Below the pieces are notes generated by a model. The model did not search any database. It was not told the origin of the DNA and saw only the letters and a program-made list of their open reading frames with translations. Source: Pseudomonas violetae (lineage in GTDB: Bacteria > Pseudomonadota > Gammaproteobacteria > Pseudomonadales > Pseudomonadaceae). Taken from it: 64,000 nt of DNA. Positions within the stretch are counted from its first letter, which is position 1. Each line of letters begins with the position of its first letter. Positions 1 through 9,764 of this stretch are shown in pieces. Made by a program: the position numbers and the translations under genes. The DNA lies in NCBI RefSeq assembly GCF_023072615.1, contig NZ_JAKNRW010000011.1:1-64000 (forward strand). The letters run 5' to 3'.

Positions 1-811
<811 letters not shown>

Positions 812-812
<1 letters not shown>

Positions 813-1975
813 CATAAGGCGTTCCTCAAGGATTGCAGGTGGGCCACCTGGCGGCTGAAGTCGGCACTGTTGAGCCGCTGCTTCGGGCGCAAGCTCATGG
901 CCTGGCTGATAGCACGTGTGGGTTGGCCGGTCAGGCGTGACAGCACCAGCCATTGTTCGGCAACGCCGAGTTGATCAAAGCCCTGGTGACGGCGCCGCAC
1001 GCGCCGCAGGATGTCCTGTCGCAAGGCTTGCAGCAGGCTCTGCTGGCCATTACGGCGCAGCATGAAACCAGCGCTGGCGCGCAAGTGTTCCTGAAGTTGG
1101 CGGCGCGCTGGCGCAGGGGTTTCCTGCACCGGGCCATGGCGTACGCCGGCATGCCAGCAGCCCAGGCCGATCAGCGCGATCAACGCCACCAGTGCCTGGG
1201 GAAAATAGCGCAGCAGCAGGGTCAACAGGTTGTCGTGATCGGTATTGAACAGCAACGTCACCTGCGTATCGGCGGTGAGGTACCACAGCAGCCAGGCGTT
1301 GTCGTACTGGTCGATCGCCGGGTTTTTCCACAGGTCGGCGTCGGTGACCACGACGATCGAGCCCAACCCGTGGTTGAGCTGCATCATGTGCGTCGCCTTG
1401 GCGCTGTTGGCCCAGGCCTGGGCCAGGTTGTGCGGGTCTTCGAGATGAAAGGCAGTGTCGAAACCGGCGTAGGCCGGCCCATTGTCGTCTTCCAGGTAAA
1501 GCTTGGTGAGCTTGGGGTAGGGGTCTTCGCTGACGTCCTCTGGCGGGTCTTTCAGGTCTTTGCTCAGGGACTGATGCAATTGCACGCGGTCGAGCAGCAG
1601 GTCATTGCTTTGCCCGGTCTTGTCATCCCACAGGGACTCGGCGACAAACACCAGGCGCCCGCCTGCACGGGTCCAGTTCATCATTTGGTCAACCTGTCTG
1701 GGCGTCATGTTGTACCGGTCGCCGAACAGCAACAGGCTATGCTGTCGCGGATCGAGCGAGGGCAGGATATCCAGGCCATTGGCGTGGCCGACATTAAGCC
1801 CCTGTTTGCGCAGGAACTGCTCGGCCGCCAGGTAAGGGTTGGCCACGGCCTCGGGCGCGGGGCCGTGATCGATCTGCTCCTGATAAGGTGTCGCCTTCAG
1901 ATACAGGTAGACGGCCAGGCTCACCAGCAGCACCGCGATGAGCATGCCAAGGGCCAAGCTGTAACGGCGTCTCAA
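812..1975 (-). CDS. DUF4350 domain-containing membrane protein
   Basis: This 387-residue protein has a positively charged N-terminus, a membrane helix at about residues 7-26, a soluble middle portion and a second hydrophobic segment near residue 260. The layout matches DUF4350 proteins that recur in MoxR clusters. The soluble part is assumed to be periplasmic. The start is a TTG at 1975 with GGGAG six bases upstream, inside the stop of the upstream gene (TTGA overlap); the first ATG would remove the basic N-terminus and part of the helix, so TTG is preferred. No enzymatic motif is visible. Function is unknown beyond membership of the MoxR-linked envelope cluster. Confidence 0.85.
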
Positions 1976-3516
1976 CGCGCAGCTCCCGGTTCGAACAAGG
2001 CGCGCCAGCCATCACACAATTGTTGTTGCATCGACGCGGGCGGCACGCGATGTCCGTAGGCCATGTTCTGCCAGTGCCCGGTCAGGTTTTTGCTGAATGC
2101 CGCTAACGCTGGCTGGTTCAATTGCTCGATACGCTGTAACACCTGGCCTTCGGTGTCGGCCGGCTTGAGCGGCATGTCGAAGTCGTGCAGCAGGTGGCTG
2201 AGCAGGGCACGGTAGAGCAATCCAAGGGCTTCTCGGGGTTGGGTCTGCCATAACTGTTCGGCACTGGCAGCGATGTCGGCGGGCAAGGTTTCCCGGCCAA
2301 GGTCCAGGCCAAATGCCTGCCGGGGCAGTGCCGGCAGCTTTATGCGGTCTGCCAGTGGTCGGCGGCTGACAAAGGCCAGCAGCCAGTCGCGGTAATGCCA
2401 GATCAACAGGCCCGCCGCTCCGATCAACCCGCCCCACAGCAGCGCTTCGATCAGCGTCGCCACTGCACCGAAACGCTGGGTCTCGAGCATCTTGAACAAG
2501 GCCTTGAGCCAACCCGGAGTCGGGTCATCGTCAGCATTACCAGGGCCGGGTTGCTCGTCGCCGAAGCGATAGCGGGTCACGGTATCCTTGTTCTTGAACG
2601 GCGGGTTATCGAGGATTGCCTTGATGCTGTCCCGGGAGGCCTGGCTGGTCAGGGGCTGCTCCAGAAGGCGCGGGCTATCGGGGGAAACTGTCGGCTCTGC
2701 GGCCCAGACACACTGCGTCGTGGGCATCAGCAAAAACGTCGCGAGCAATAGAATGGCAGCGGTGCTTTGCAGGCGCTGGCGCAGGCGGCGAAACACCAGT
2801 TCAAGGTCCCAGGCCTCCAGCACAGTGCGCCGGTTCAGGTACAGGCTGAAGCCGCAGGCTACATAGATCGGTTCCCACGCGATCAGCACCAATACATAGA
2901 AGAGGTTGCTCAGGTGTTCGAGCCACCCCCAGTCCTGCTGACTGGCGGAAATCAACGCTTGCCAGCCCCAGTCGACTTCAATCTGTTGGGGCAGTAGCAG
3001 ATAGAACAGCACCATCAGGCCAATCCACAAGGCGCTTTCCAGATGCACGCCGATGATCGTCAGCCAACGCGCTGCACTGGCATCGCTCTGCATCAGTACC
3101 TGCACGCGCTGTACCCGCGCCTGGCCATCGAGACCTTCGAGTTGCAGCACCGGCAGCAGGAAACTGCGACTCAGGCTCAGGCGGCGCCAGGTCAGGCTGG
3201 CGATCAATTGAGGCGTTAAAAGTCGAGGCCATTGGCATAGCGCCTGTTTCAATGTAGGTGTTTCACCGAACAGGGCTTTCGACAGGATGAACAACGGCAG
3301 GCGTTCGAATGCGGGTTTCAACCACCAGAAAATGAACACGGCGAGCGTGGGTGAATCCCATAGCACCAGACTGAGCAGAGCAAACACCGGCAGGGTCACG
3401 ATGGCCCAACTGGTCATCAGTAAACGACGGTGACGCCGGCTCAGCAACACTCCCAGGTCCATGGCTTCCCAGGTCCGGCGGGGTCGAATTACCACCGTCG
3501 CGTCACTCAGGCGCAT
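1972..3516 (-). CDS. DUF4129 domain-containing membrane protein
   Basis: The product is about 514 residues. It has hydrophobic segments near residues 35-70, several around 150-210, one near 260 followed by an AAEP-type junction, and one near 360-380. A soluble C-terminal tail of about 130 residues carries the DUF4129 signature region (AEQLW, ALGLLYRALLSHL). A TTG 18 bases upstream is possible, but ATG at 3516 starts at the conserved-looking MRLSDATVVIRPRR and is chosen. The gene overlaps SpoIIM by 14 bases and DUF4350 by four, consistent with one coupled transcript. DUF4129 is sometimes found with transglutaminase-like or MoxR/DUF58 proteins; no catalytic residues are evident here. A structural or regulatory membrane role is inference. 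Confidence 0.84.
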   Translation of the reverse strand: MRLSDATVVIRPRRTWEAMDLGVLLSRRHRRLLMTSWAIVTLPVFALLSLVLWDSPTLAVFIFWWLKPAFERLPLFILSKALFGETPTLKQALCQWPRLLTPQLIASLTWRRLSLSRSFLLPVLQLEGLDGQARVQRVQVLMQSDASAARWLTIIGVHLESALWIGLMVLFYLLLPQQIEVDWGWQALISASQQDWGWLEHLSNLFYVLVLIAWEPIYVACGFSLYLNRRTVLEAWDLELVFRRLRQRLQSTAAILLLATFLLMPTTQCVWAAEPTVSPDSPRLLEQPLTSQASRDSIKAILDNPPFKNKDTVTRYRFGDEQPGPGNADDDPTPGWLKALFKMLETQRFGAVATLIEALLWGGLIGAAGLLIWHYRDWLLAFVSRRPLADRIKLPALPRQAFGLDLGRETLPADIAASAEQLWQTQPREALGLLYRALLSHLLHDFDMPLKPADTEGQVLQRIEQLNQPALAAFSKNLTGHWQNMAYGHRVPPASMQQQLCDGWRALFEPGAAR

Positions 3517-4480
3517 GGCGAGTCCGTCCGGCAAACAGTAGATACGCCGCGACCAATGTCCAGAGCATGGCGCCGACCAGGTATTTGATGGCTGGCGCAG
3601 GCCAGGTCATCGATGACCAGTACGCTTCGATAAATGCAGCAATGACCAGAAATAGCATCACCCCGCAGATCAGCCGCACGCTTGTTTTGGCCGCCGTTCG
3701 CAAGGCCTCCGCACGCCGTAACCGTCCTGGCGCGATCAACGCCCAGCCCAGTTGCAGGCCTGCGGCGCCTGCCAGAACAATAGCCGTGAGTTCAAAAGCG
3801 CCGTGCCCGATCACGAACGACCAGAAGGTTTGCCCGAAACCGATGTGGGTCAGGTGACCGGCCACCGCGCCGATCATCAAGCCGTTGAAGACCAGGAAAA
3901 ACGCGCTGCCAAGGCCAAATAGCAGCCCGCTGGCGAAGGTCTGAAAGGCGATACCGATGTTGTGCATGATGTAGTAGCCGAACATCACCCAGTCTTCGCT
4001 GGCGGCCCGGTCCGGCGTGCGCCCCAGCTGACCGGATTCAGGGTTATACATGTCTTGCATCTGTCTGACTTGCTCCGCCGGAATCAGGTTGTAGATCAGC
4101 TCCGGAAACCAGTACACCAGCAGCGCAAAGCCGATCAGGCTGGCAAAAAACAGCAGACCTGCCGCCAGGACAAAATGCCATTGCTCGCGCACCAGTCGCG
4201 GAAAATCGGCCAGGATAAACGCCAATGTCTTGGCTCCCAGCCGGCCGCGTTGGCGGTACAGTTGTTGATGGCCGCGCAGGACCAGTTGCTGCAACGAGTC
4301 AACCAGGAAACTGCTATAGCCACGCTCCCGGGCCAGCGCCAGGTGATGGCACAGGCGACGGTAGTCAGCGGGAAAGCTGCTCGTCCCAGAGGTTTTTTTG
4401 CCCCGTTCCAGGCCGTCCAGCGTCAGGGACAGTCGCTCCCATTCAGCCCTGTGGCTGTACTCGAACAGACTCTGCTTCAT
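3503..4480 (-). CDS. Stage II sporulation protein M-like (SpoIIM/DUF95) integral membrane protein
   Basis: The 325-residue polypeptide has a charged N-terminal cytosolic part (about 100 residues) and then five or six membrane helices, including a glycine-rich pair near residues 180-215 and VIGHGAFELTAIVLAGAAG, characteristic of the SpoIIM/DUF95 family. Pseudomonads do not sporulate; the family occurs widely in non-sporulating bacteria next to RDD and MoxR genes and is of unknown function there. Its ATG overlaps the RDD stop by four bases (ATGA). It probably forms a membrane complex with its RDD, DUF4129 and DUF4350 neighbours, which is inference from coupling and recurrent co-occurrence. Confidence 0.87.
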   Translation of the reverse strand: MKQSLFEYSHRAEWERLSLTLDGLERGKKTSGTSSFPADYRRLCHHLALARERGYSSFLVDSLQQLVLRGHQQLYRQRGRLGAKTLAFILADFPRLVREQWHFVLAAGLLFFASLIGFALLVYWFPELIYNLIPAEQVRQMQDMYNPESGQLGRTPDRAASEDWVMFGYYIMHNIGIAFQTFASGLLFGLGSAFFLVFNGLMIGAVAGHLTHIGFGQTFWSFVIGHGAFELTAIVLAGAAGLQLGWALIAPGRLRRAEALRTAAKTSVRLICGVMLFLVIAAFIEAYWSSMTWPAPAIKYLVGAMLWTLVAAYLLFAGRTRHAPE

Positions 4481-5202
4481 GCCGGGCCCATCAAGTGGCG
4501 GGCAATCCCGCCGAGTTCGGCCACGGCCTCAGGAGCATGGAGCTGCAAGGGTTGTACGACGATGGCGGCCAGTTCATCGGCCCGTGCTGCAGAGAGTTCA
4601 ACCTGGCGTTCGGCAAATCCGAGGATGGCCCGTTGCTCGGCCAGGGTCAGGGCCACCACAGGGCGTAGGGATTCGACATCAGGCAATGCAGGGCGCTTGA
4701 GCGGTTGTTCGCGGTAGATCACCAGCGTGCCGGCGGCAAGGTCGCCGAGGCGTTTAAAGGTAGGATGTTGCAGACAACTGATAGCTCCCAGAGCGTAGCC
4801 AAATGGCAACATATCGACAAACCGCAGCAAGTTGCGCAACAGTGAGGCGGACCAGCCGACAGGGGTGCCATCGTCTTGTACGACGCGTAATCCCATCCAC
4901 TGCTTGCCCGGCGAACGGCCCTGGTTGAGCACTTCAAAAAGGACCATGTACCACCAGCTCACGACGAACAACAGGATCGAGCCCAGGCCGGCACCGAGTT
5001 TTCCCAGGAACGACAGCACGATGAACAGCAGGCCCAGGATCAACCCGCGTAACCCGAGGTCGATCGAGAAGGCCAGCACGCGCACCATCAGCCCGGCCGG
5101 GCGCAGTGGCAGGTCGATGCCCTCCGGCGTCTCGACCTGATGCCGCGTGTCCAGTGGCGGTGACAGCGTCGCTTTCCTTGGCAGTGCTGTGGTCTCGAGC
5201 AT
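4477..5202 (-). CDS. RDD family membrane protein, first gene of the MoxR cluster
   Basis: About 241 residues from ATG 5202, which has AAGG at suitable distance. An upstream in-frame start would add 39 residues of low-complexity sequence and is not favoured. The core has an RDD-type first helix (RVLAFSIDLGLRG), a second helix rich in L/F, and GRSPGKQWMGLRVV, the usual RDD loop between helices; the C-terminal 70 residues are cytosolic and charged. RDD proteins are small multi-span proteins, some implicated in transport, but most members are uncharacterised. This is the promoter-proximal gene of the five-gene minus-strand cluster, facing away from sbcB across a 181-bp gap. Confidence 0.86.
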   Translation of the reverse strand: MLETTALPRKATLSPPLDTRHQVETPEGIDLPLRPAGLMVRVLAFSIDLGLRGLILGLLFIVLSFLGKLGAGLGSILLFVVSWWYMVLFEVLNQGRSPGKQWMGLRVVQDDGTPVGWSASLLRNLLRFVDMLPFGYALGAISCLQHPTFKRLGDLAAGTLVIYREQPLKRPALPDVESLRPVVALTLAEQRAILGFAERQVELSAARADELAAIVVQPLQLHAPEAVAELGGIARHLMGPA

Positions 5203-5383
5203 GGGCAACCTTGATGTGGCCTGTTCGGGATTCGATCGACTGGATGCTAACAGCCTCCCGGGGGAAAACGACATCACAATGTAATACGCCGTATGCAACT
5301 CGCGCCGCCTGAATGACAACAGGACTGGCCGCAGCCTTGCTTGAACGCCTAGACTTCGCCGATCTTCAGTTCAGGAACAGCCC

Positions 5384-6814
5384 GTGACTTCCATCTTCTG
5401 GTACGACTATGAAACCACCGGCATCAATCCGCGATGCGATCGCCCGCTGCAAGTCGCCGGCATCCGCACGGACTTCGCGCTGAATGAAATAGACGAACCG
5501 GTCAACCTGTATTGCAAACCCAGCGAGGATATCCTGCCCCATCCTGCCGCCTGCGCGATCACCGGGATCACCCCCGGTTGCCTGGCCGAGCAAGGTTTGA
5601 GCGAGGCAGATTTCATGACTCGGGTGCACGCACAGCTCGCTGCGCCAGGAACCTGCGGCGCAGGTTACAACACGTTGCGCTTCGACGACGAGATGACCCG
5701 TTACAGCCTGTATCGAAATTTTTTTGATCCCTATGCCCGTGAGTGGCAGGGCGGTAACAGCCGCTGGGACCTGATCGACGTTGTGCGCGCCGCCTACGCC
5801 CTGCGCCCCGATGGCCTGGCCTGGCCGACTGACGAACAGGGAAGGGTGACACTCAAGCTCGAGCGCCTGACGGCTGCCAACGGCATCGACCACGGAAACG
5901 CCCACGAGGCCCTGTCGGACGTGCGTGCCACCATCGCCCTGGCGCGTCTAATACGGGAAAAGCAGCCAAAACTTTACGACTGGCTGTTTCAGTTGCGCGG
6001 CAAGCAAAAGGTGCTGGATCAGATCCGTCTGTTGCAACCCCTGGTGCACATCTCGGGCCGTTTCTCGGCCGCGCGCAGCTACGTCGGCGTGGTCTTGCCC
6101 CTGGCGTGGCACCCGAAAAACAAGAACGCCCTGATCGTCTGTGACTTGCACCTCGACCCGCAATGCTTGCTCGATCTGGATGCCGAAGCGCTCCGGGAGC
6201 GCCTGTATACCCGCAGTGCTGACTTGGCCGAAGGCGAGTTGCCGGTGCCGTTGAAGCTTATTCACATCAACAAGTGCCCGGTCGTGGCGCCCTTGGCGGT
6301 ACTTCGCGAGCAGGATCAGCAGCGCCTGGGGCTGGACATGGCGCTTTATCAGGCGCGCGCGCTGCGGCTAAGTGACGCAGCGCAAGTTTGGAAAGATAAA
6401 GTTCAGGCGGTCTATGCCCGCGAGGGGTTTCTTGCCAGTGAAGACCCTGAACAACAGTTATACGATGGTTTTATCGGCGATCGGGATCGCCGTTTGTGTG
6501 AACAAGTCAGGGCGGCAGATCCTGCGCAACTGGCACAAGAGCAGTGGCCGTTCGATGATGAACGACTGCCTGAATTATTGTTTCGATATCGCGCCCGTAA
6601 CTTCCCTGAAACCCTGAGTGTTGAAGAACAGGAGCGCTGGCAGATATTTTGTCGACAGCGTTTGTCTACACCTGAGTGGGGCGCACCCAATACCCTCAAC
6701 TCTTTTGCAGAGGCCGCCGCTCAACTGATGCTTACTGCCACGCCGGATCAACGTGCAGTGCTGGATGATTGGGAAAAATATGTCCAGGTATTACGGGTTC
6801 GTTTGAACCTTTGA
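5384..6814 (+). CDS. sbcB: Exodeoxyribonuclease I
   Basis: A 476-residue 3'-5' single-strand DNA exonuclease acting in recombination and mismatch repair, of about the same length as E. coli ExoI. The DnaQ-like core starts at once with WYDYETTGINP (Exo I motif, Asp and Glu catalytic), continues with GYNTLRFDDEMTR (Exo II), and has HEALSDVRATIALA (Exo III with catalytic His and Asp). SH3-like and helical C-terminal regions follow. The start is GTG at 5384; no ATG near the conserved N-terminus competes. The gene faces convergent mvaT across a bidirectional hairpin. The sbcB-mvaT-purU order matches P. aeruginosa from memory. Confidence 0.97.
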   Translation: MTSIFWYDYETTGINPRCDRPLQVAGIRTDFALNEIDEPVNLYCKPSEDILPHPAACAITGITPGCLAEQGLSEADFMTRVHAQLAAPGTCGAGYNTLRFDDEMTRYSLYRNFFDPYAREWQGGNSRWDLIDVVRAAYALRPDGLAWPTDEQGRVTLKLERLTAANGIDHGNAHEALSDVRATIALARLIREKQPKLYDWLFQLRGKQKVLDQIRLLQPLVHISGRFSAARSYVGVVLPLAWHPKNKNALIVCDLHLDPQCLLDLDAEALRERLYTRSADLAEGELPVPLKLIHINKCPVVAPLAVLREQDQQRLGLDMALYQARALRLSDAAQVWKDKVQAVYAREGFLASEDPEQQLYDGFIGDRDRRLCEQVRAADPAQLAQEQWPFDDERLPELLFRYRARNFPETLSVEEQERWQIFCRQRLSTPEWGAPNTLNSFAEAAAQLMLTATPDQRAVLDDWEKYVQVLRVRLNL

Positions 6815-6850
6815 AAACGAACATGCCAAGCGTTGAATACCGGGCATAAA

Positions 6851-6882
6851 AAAACGCCAGCATTGAGCTGGCGTTGTTTTTT
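6851..6882. terminator. Bidirectional intrinsic terminator between sbcB and mvaT
   Basis: A nine-base-pair perfect stem (AACGCCAGC / GCTGGCGTT) with a five-base loop is preceded by an A-run and followed by a T-run. It can therefore stop transcription of both the plus-strand sbcB and the minus-strand mvaT. Confidence 0.9.
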
Positions 6883-6914
6883 GGCGCGAATCAGTCTGCG
6901 CCAGGCCCTGCGGC

Positions 6915-7292
6915 TTAGCCCAGCAGAGTCGCCCAGCCTTCAACCACGTCACCGCCCCACTTGGCTTTCCACTCTTTCAGAGTCTTGTGGTTGCCACCTT
7001 TGGTTTCGATGACTTCACCGTTGTGCGGGTTTTTGTATTGTTTAACTTTGCGAGCGCGCTTGGTGCCAGTAGTTTTTACTGCGCCGCCGCGTGGAGCCTT
7101 GGTTTTGGCTTCCGGGTCCAACAGCGCAATGATGTCGCGCAGGGACTTGGAGTACTCGCCCATCAAGGTGCGCAGTTTGCCTTCGAATTCCAGCTCGGTT
7201 TGCAGTTTGTCGTCTTGGGACAGATTCTTCAAACGGGCTTGCAGCTCTTTGATAGCTTCTTCGGTGGCGCGATATTCGTTGATCAAGGACAT
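6915..7292 (-). CDS. mvaT: H-NS-like xenogeneic silencer MvaT
   Basis: This 125-residue nucleoid protein silences AT-rich, often foreign, DNA by oligomerising along it; in Pseudomonas it replaces H-NS. The N-terminal 60 residues are a charged oligomerisation coiled coil starting MSLINEYRATEEAIKEL. A lysine/alanine linker follows, then the C-terminal DNA-binding domain with KQYKNPHNGEVIETKGGNH and KEWKAKWG, in which the GGN segment contacts the minor groove. The start at 7292 is chosen because the conserved family N-terminus begins there; an upstream frame extension of 16 residues is not conserved-looking. The sequence reads as MvaT rather than its paralogue MvaU. It lies between sbcB and purU. 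Confidence 0.95.
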   Translation of the reverse strand: MSLINEYRATEEAIKELQARLKNLSQDDKLQTELEFEGKLRTLMGEYSKSLRDIIALLDPEAKTKAPRGGAVKTTGTKRARKVKQYKNPHNGEVIETKGGNHKTLKEWKAKWGGDVVEGWATLLG

Positions 7293-7619
7293 GGGGACTA
7301 CCTTATGTTGGGCGCTGGATAGCAGGTGACAGTGCGCCAATAATAGTCAGGGTATTTCATCAAGTAAACATTTAACCGAAGTTTATTTAATTCACTTACG
7401 CTGAGTAGGCAGATAAATTCTGCGGCCAGTTAAATACACTGAACACGTTTTCACCCATCTTCACAATGGCCTCTTGAATATCGGCTGTCAGAGCGCCCTC
7501 GCGCGCCGCCGGACCTGCTTCCCCAAGCCGTGCGCAAGATCAGCCATCATCAGTACTGCAGTTTTGCTGCGTAATCGCTAGAATGGCGGCCTTTGCGAAG
7601 TTCTGGAGTTTTACCCCTC
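7293..7619. promoter_or_regulatory. Divergent mvaT / purU intergenic region (327 bp)
   Basis: No coding signal is visible. The mvaT-proximal half (about 7345-7445) is much richer in A/T than the surrounding genes, with tracts such as TTTAACCGAAGTTTATTTAA, the kind of DNA MvaT-type proteins bind, so autoregulation is plausible. A possible sigma-70 -10 element for purU is TAGAAT near 7579, with no convincing -35. Confidence 0.45.
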
Positions 7620-8468
7620 ATGCGCACTTTTCGGCTGGTGATTGCTTGCCCGGACCGCGTCGGTATCGTTGCTAAAGTCAGTAACTTTCTGGCGTCACAT
7701 AATGGCTGGATCACTGAAGCGAGCCATCACTCGGACAACCTCAGTGGCTGGTTCTTCATGCGTCACGAAATTCGTGCCGACTCGCTGCCTTTTGGTATTG
7801 AAGCTTTTCGTGAGGCCTTTGCGCCTATTGCCGAAGAGTTCTCGATGAACTGGCGCATTACCGATACCGCACAGAAGAAGCGTGTTGTATTGATGGCCAG
7901 CCGTGAGTCCCACTGCCTGGCTGACCTGCTGCACCGCTGGCACAGCGATGAGCTCGATTGCGAAATTTCCTGCGTGATTTCCAACCACGATGACTTGCGC
8001 AGCATGGTCGAGTGGCATGGCATCCCTTACTACCACGTTCCGGTCAATCCGCAGGACAAGGAACCGGCATTCAAGGAAGTGTCCCGCCTGGTCAAACAGC
8101 ACGATGCCGAGGTCGTGGTACTTGCCCGTTATATGCAGATCCTGCCGCCGGAGTTGTGCAGCGAATACGCGCATAAGGTGATCAACATCCACCACAGCTT
8201 CCTGCCGTCGTTCGTCGGCGCCAAGCCATATCACCAGGCTTCGATGCGTGGGGTTAAATTGATCGGTGCCACTTGCCACTACGTGACTGAGGAGCTGGAT
8301 GCCGGTCCGATCATCGAACAGGACGTGGTACGCGTAAGTCATAGCGACAGCATTGAAGACATGGTGCGATTTGGCCGTGATGTGGAGAAGATGGTGTTGG
8401 CCCGCGGCCTGCGTTATCACCTCGAAGACCGAGTGTTGGTGCATGGCAACAAGACTGTGGTGTTCTGA
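7620..8468 (+). CDS. purU: Formyltetrahydrofolate deformylase
   Basis: PurU hydrolyses 10-formyl-THF to formate and THF, balancing one-carbon pools and supplying formate for PurT. The 282-residue protein has an N-terminal ACT domain (about residues 1-80, beginning MRTFRLVIACPDRVGIV) and a formyltransferase-like catalytic domain with the HHSFLPSF motif and the downstream DAGPIIEQD active-site segment. ATG 7620 has GGAG upstream and matches the family N-terminus; a longer form would add nine residues. The ACT domain suggests control by glycine/methionine balance, as known for E. coli PurU. Placement beside mvaT is conserved in Pseudomonas. Confidence 0.97.
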   Translation: MRTFRLVIACPDRVGIVAKVSNFLASHNGWITEASHHSDNLSGWFFMRHEIRADSLPFGIEAFREAFAPIAEEFSMNWRITDTAQKKRVVLMASRESHCLADLLHRWHSDELDCEISCVISNHDDLRSMVEWHGIPYYHVPVNPQDKEPAFKEVSRLVKQHDAEVVVLARYMQILPPELCSEYAHKVINIHHSFLPSFVGAKPYHQASMRGVKLIGATCHYVTEELDAGPIIEQDVVRVSHSDSIEDMVRFGRDVEKMVLARGLRYHLEDRVLVHGNKTVVF

Positions 8469-8494
8469 TAGCCCCACCACCTTGTTGAATTTCG

Positions 8495-8531
8495 AAGGGC
8501 CTGGGCGTTAAATCGCTGCAGGCCCTTTGTT
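8495..8531 (+). terminator. Probable purU terminator
   Basis: A nine-base-pair inverted repeat (AAGGGCCTG / CAGGCCCTT) with a 15-base loop is followed by a T-rich tract (TGTTGTTT). The loop is rather long, so confidence is moderate. Confidence 0.6.
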
Positions 8532-8553
8532 GTTTCTGCAGTGAGGATTGTTT

Positions 8554-8718
8554 ATGGCGGATCCACTCGATAAAGCGACTTCCACGGCTCCCGCGACTTT
8601 GGGGGAGGGCTGTTTGAGTCGTTATGATCCGGATGACTTGAGTGCCGAGGACGGTACGGAGTTTCCCGGGGCGCAGGAGTTGTGGGAGGAGTTGCATCCC
8701 GGCGATTTGCCGGACTAA
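8554..8718 (+). CDS. Small acidic protein of unknown function (54 aa)
   Basis: An ATG with GAGGA six bases upstream opens a 54-codon frame ending TAA. The peptide starts MADPLDKATSTAPATL and is strongly acidic in its second half (DDLSAEDGTEF, ELWEELHPGDLPD). It contains no membrane segment, no signal peptide and a single cysteine. It follows purU and its probable terminator. The good ribosome-binding site and codon choice favour a real gene, but I recognise no family, and chance cannot be excluded at this length. Confidence 0.5.
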   Translation: MADPLDKATSTAPATLGEGCLSRYDPDDLSAEDGTEFPGAQELWEELHPGDLPD

Positions 8719-8768
8719 CACATAGAGACGAGATCAAACGATCGCAGCCTCGTTTCTCTCCACCGCTC

Positions 8769-9764
8769 CTAGACCTGCTTGAACCTCATCAACTTTCTCA
8801 GCAACGGCCGCCCCAGCAGTAGAAAGAACACCGGTCCTCCCACCAGCAGATAGAAGTAATACGTCACCGCCCGCCAGATCAGAATGGCCGCCGCCGCAGT
8901 CGACTTGCCCACCATAGGCGCCAGCAGTGCGGCCGAGGTCAGCTCTGCGGCTCCGGCGCCGCCCGGCAACAGGCTGAACTGTCCGGCGCTGAGTGAAAGC
9001 ATCTGGATCAAGAACGTCCAGGCCCACTGCAAGTCTGCGCCCAGACCACGCACGGTCAGGTACAACACGCTGTAACGCAAACACCAATGCAGGCAGGTCA
9101 ATGCGAACACCTTGATCAGCGTCTTATGGGGCAGTTTCAGGGTGTCGGTAAATGCCGCAAGAAAGTGCAGGAGCTTGCGTGTCCAGCGCAGGCGCGTTGA
9201 GGCTTTGACGTTGAGGCGGGCCAGTATGCGGCCGCTCAGGCGAATCAGCAATCGGTGATAACGCGCCACCGCCAGGCAACTGACCAGGCCGCCAGACATC
9301 GAGATGGCGCTGACCATTAATAGCCATTCCATTCGCTGGCTCAGGTGCTGGAACAGTGCATAAATCAGGATCCCGATCAGTGCGCAGAGGAAGAAGACCA
9401 GGTCACTGAGCTGATCCATCGCAAACACGGCGCTGCCCTTGGCCGGGCGAACGCCCTGGCGCGAGAGCAAGGCCATGATTGTCAGCGGTCCGCCGCTGCC
9501 TCCGGGAGTGGCGCAATAGGCGAACTCTGCAGCCATCACCACTCCAAGACTTCTCAATCGGCTGACTTTGTGGCACTGATCTCCCAATAACAGCCGCAGG
9601 CGCAGGGTGTTCAGGACCCAGCACAACAGAATCATGGCGAACATGATGAGTAGCCAGTGCAGGGGAAAATGTTGCAGCCGATACCAGGTTTCGTTACCGC
9701 CCAGCAGGGACGGGATCAGCAGCGCAACCAGCAGTGCGACAAGCAGGAGAATGACGCGACTCAT
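8769..9764 (-). CDS. UPF0104 / LPG-synthase-like transmembrane protein
   Basis: The roughly 331-residue polytopic protein starts with a signal-anchor helix (MSRVILLLVALLVALLIPSLL) and has about seven to eight membrane spans. It contains GGSGGPLTIMALL and PGGAGAAELTSAALL, matching the transmembrane domain of lysylphosphatidylglycerol synthase/flippase proteins (YbhN, AglD families). It lacks the soluble aminoacyl-transfer domain of MprF, so it is not a full LPG synthase. ATG 9764 overlaps the upstream deacetylase-like gene by four bases (ATGA); a frame extension to about 10001 is an overlap artefact. In context it may move a lipid-linked sugar across the membrane, which is inference. Confidence 0.85.
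   Translation of the reverse strand: MSRVILLLVALLVALLIPSLLGGNETWYRLQHFPLHWLLIMFAMILLCWVLNTLRLRLLLGDQCHKVSRLRSLGVVMAAEFAYCATPGGSGGPLTIMALLSRQGVRPAKGSAVFAMDQLSDLVFFLCALIGILIYALFQHLSQRMEWLLMVSAISMSGGLVSCLAVARYHRLLIRLSGRILARLNVKASTRLRWTRKLLHFLAAFTDTLKLPHKTLIKVFALTCLHWCLRYSVLYLTVRGLGADLQWAWTFLIQMLSLSAGQFSLLPGGAGAAELTSAALLAPMVGKSTAAAAILIWRAVTYYFYLLVGGPVFFLLLGRPLLRKLMRFKQV

Noticed and set aside
3503..4480. Sporulation locus suggested by the SpoIIM homologue
   Set aside because: The family is widespread in non-sporulating bacteria and no other sporulation gene is present.
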